Assembly (NCBI GenBank): GCA_937876395.1
Contig: CALEIM010000190.1
Span: forward strand, 1-7,353
DNA length: 7,353 nt
Direction: 5' to 3'
Source of the DNA: an uncultured Wenzhouxiangella sp.
GTDB taxonomy: Bacteria > Pseudomonadota > Gammaproteobacteria > Xanthomonadales > Wenzhouxiangellaceae
Below are positions 7,085 through 7,353 of this stretch, one piece after another. Each line of letters opens with the position of its first letter. Within the stretch, counting starts at the first letter, position 1. The notes under the pieces are model-generated. The model ran no database searches. It saw only the letters and a list, made by a program, of their open reading frames with translations, and had not been told where the DNA came from. The translations under genes and the position numbers were made by a program.

Positions 7085-7100
7085 AGCCGGCTTGTTTTTT
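7064..7100 (+). promoter_or_regulatory. Inverted repeat enclosing the -10 box and ending in a T tract
   Basis: ACAAGCCGG at 7064-7072 is repeated as its exact complement CCGGCTTGT at 7087-7095, with a 14-base centre that contains the TATGAT -10 box. The right arm runs directly into six T residues (7095-7100). As RNA from an upstream transcript this would be a stem of nine pairs followed by a U tract, that is, terminator-like. As DNA it would be a symmetric site around the -10 element. Which role applies, if any, cannot be told from sequence alone. Confidence 0.5.
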
Positions 7101-7193
7101 CGGGCCGTTAGCTCAATGGTAGAGCAGTAGGCTTTTAACCTATTGGTTGAAGGTTCGAGTCCTTCACGGCCCACCACTTTCCCCGAAAAAACA
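7093..7193 (+). repeat. Perfect 12-base inverted repeat flanking the tRNA-Lys gene
   Basis: TGTTTTTTCGGG at 7093-7104 is exactly complementary to CCCGAAAAAACA at 7182-7193. The first nine bases lie in the pre-tRNA leader, the last three are the first three bases of the mature tRNA. In the precursor the leader U-run (UGUUUUUUC) could pair with the trailer (GAAAAAACA) below the acceptor stem, with a nine-base bulge on the 3' side (7176-7184 region). The predicted transcription start falls right at the left edge of this repeat. Confidence 0.7.
7102..7176 (+). tRNA. tRNA-Lys (anticodon UUU), CCA encoded
   Basis: A complete cloverleaf can be drawn. The acceptor stem is GGGCCGT (7102-7108) with ACGGCCC (7166-7172). 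The D stem is GCTC/GAGC around AATGGTA. The anticodon stem GTAGG/CCTAT has one G-T pair and the loop CTTTTAA, placing TTT at 7134-7136. The five-base variable loop is followed by the T stem GAAGG/CCTTC with loop TTCGAGT. The discriminator A and an encoded CCA end the gene at 7176. The UUU anticodon reads both lysine codons. The sequence is close to E. coli tRNA-Lys in all conserved positions. It has its own promoter upstream and no second tRNA is adjacent. Confidence 0.98.
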
Positions 7194-7209
7194 GCAGATT
7201 GGCGATGCC

Positions 7210-7353
7210 ATGACCGAATCTCAAGGATTTGAAAAGGCAGACCGCACGCCCTCGCCAGCTTGCTGTCCCGCTGTGAAGAACCGGTCGGTGGGCGTCCCGC
7301 TCAACCCGGCCCTTGGCCCCTGGGGTGTGCTGGCATGGATCGCGCCGATGTCG
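7210..7353 (+). CDS. Start of an unidentified open reading frame (runs off the window)
   Basis: An ATG at 7210 opens 48 codons with no stop before the window ends. The visible peptide starts MTESQGFEKADRTPSPACCP and is polar for about 30 residues. It then turns hydrophobic (about residues 32-48, around NPALGPWGVLAWIAPM), which would fit a cytoplasmic tail followed by a first membrane segment. I do not recognise a family. There is no clear Shine-Dalgarno site, and another ATG at 7205 hits a stop after one more codon. The start lies 33 bases after the tRNA, so the gene could be transcribed from the tRNA promoter. Other frames are also open here, so the call is tentative. Confidence 0.45.
   Translation, partial: MTESQGFEKADRTPSPACCPAVKNRSVGVPLNPALGPWGVLAWIAPMS

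Noticed and set aside
1..7353. CRISPR arrays, insertion sequences, integrase or toxin-antitoxin genes
   Set aside because: No regularly spaced direct repeats, transposase-like frames or terminal repeats were seen. The only mobile-element hint, the tRNA with flanking repeats, has no integrase or duplicated tRNA end in the window.

Overview
The window is GC-rich, with strong G/C preference at third codon positions, and every gene I can support lies on the + strand. The MazG protein is full length and closely resembles the Escherichia coli type. The tRNA-Lys encodes its own CCA end, and the promoters look sigma70-like. Together these suggest a gammaproteobacterium. The secreted protein with tandem WY...GEG modules makes me think of the Lysobacterales/Wenzhouxiangella/Chromatiales side of that class, but that is an impression from family knowledge and was not tested.

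Layout. (1) Positions 1-329 hold the 3' end of a gene whose C-terminus looks like a class I SAM-dependent methyltransferase. (2) Six bases later starts an 832-residue protein with the cyanophycin synthetase (CphA) architecture: N domain, ATP-grasp domain, Mur ligase domain. Its Mur ligase P-loop half is well preserved. The ATP-grasp domain lacks most of its expected catalytic residues, and the N-domain metal-site motif is replaced. The spacing suggests the two genes are translated from one message. (3) mazG (2877-3680), a nucleoside triphosphate pyrophosphohydrolase, follows after 42 bases. (4) After a 96-base gap with a possible promoter and a clear ribosome binding site comes a 1052-residue exported protein. 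It has a signal peptide, two copies of a roughly 117-residue module, and a long series of propeller-like W-D-G repeats. It ends at a strong hairpin terminator. (5) A tRNA-Lys(UUU) gene has its own well-spaced promoter. (6) The last 144 bases open a reading frame of unknown function that runs off the window.

How the parts relate. The methyltransferase-like gene and the CphA-like gene probably form one functional unit: an ATP-dependent amide-bond-forming enzyme with a possible tailoring methyltransferase. The altered ATP-grasp and N domains argue against ordinary cyanophycin synthesis. MazG is housekeeping nucleotide clean-up and may simply be downstream by chance. The large secreted protein and the tRNA-Lys are separate transcription units.

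The points most worth checking are the CphA-like protein with an apparently dead ATP-grasp half and a live Mur ligase half, and the unusual arrangement around the tRNA. There, one inverted repeat encloses the -10 box and a second, perfect 12-base inverted repeat flanks the tRNA.
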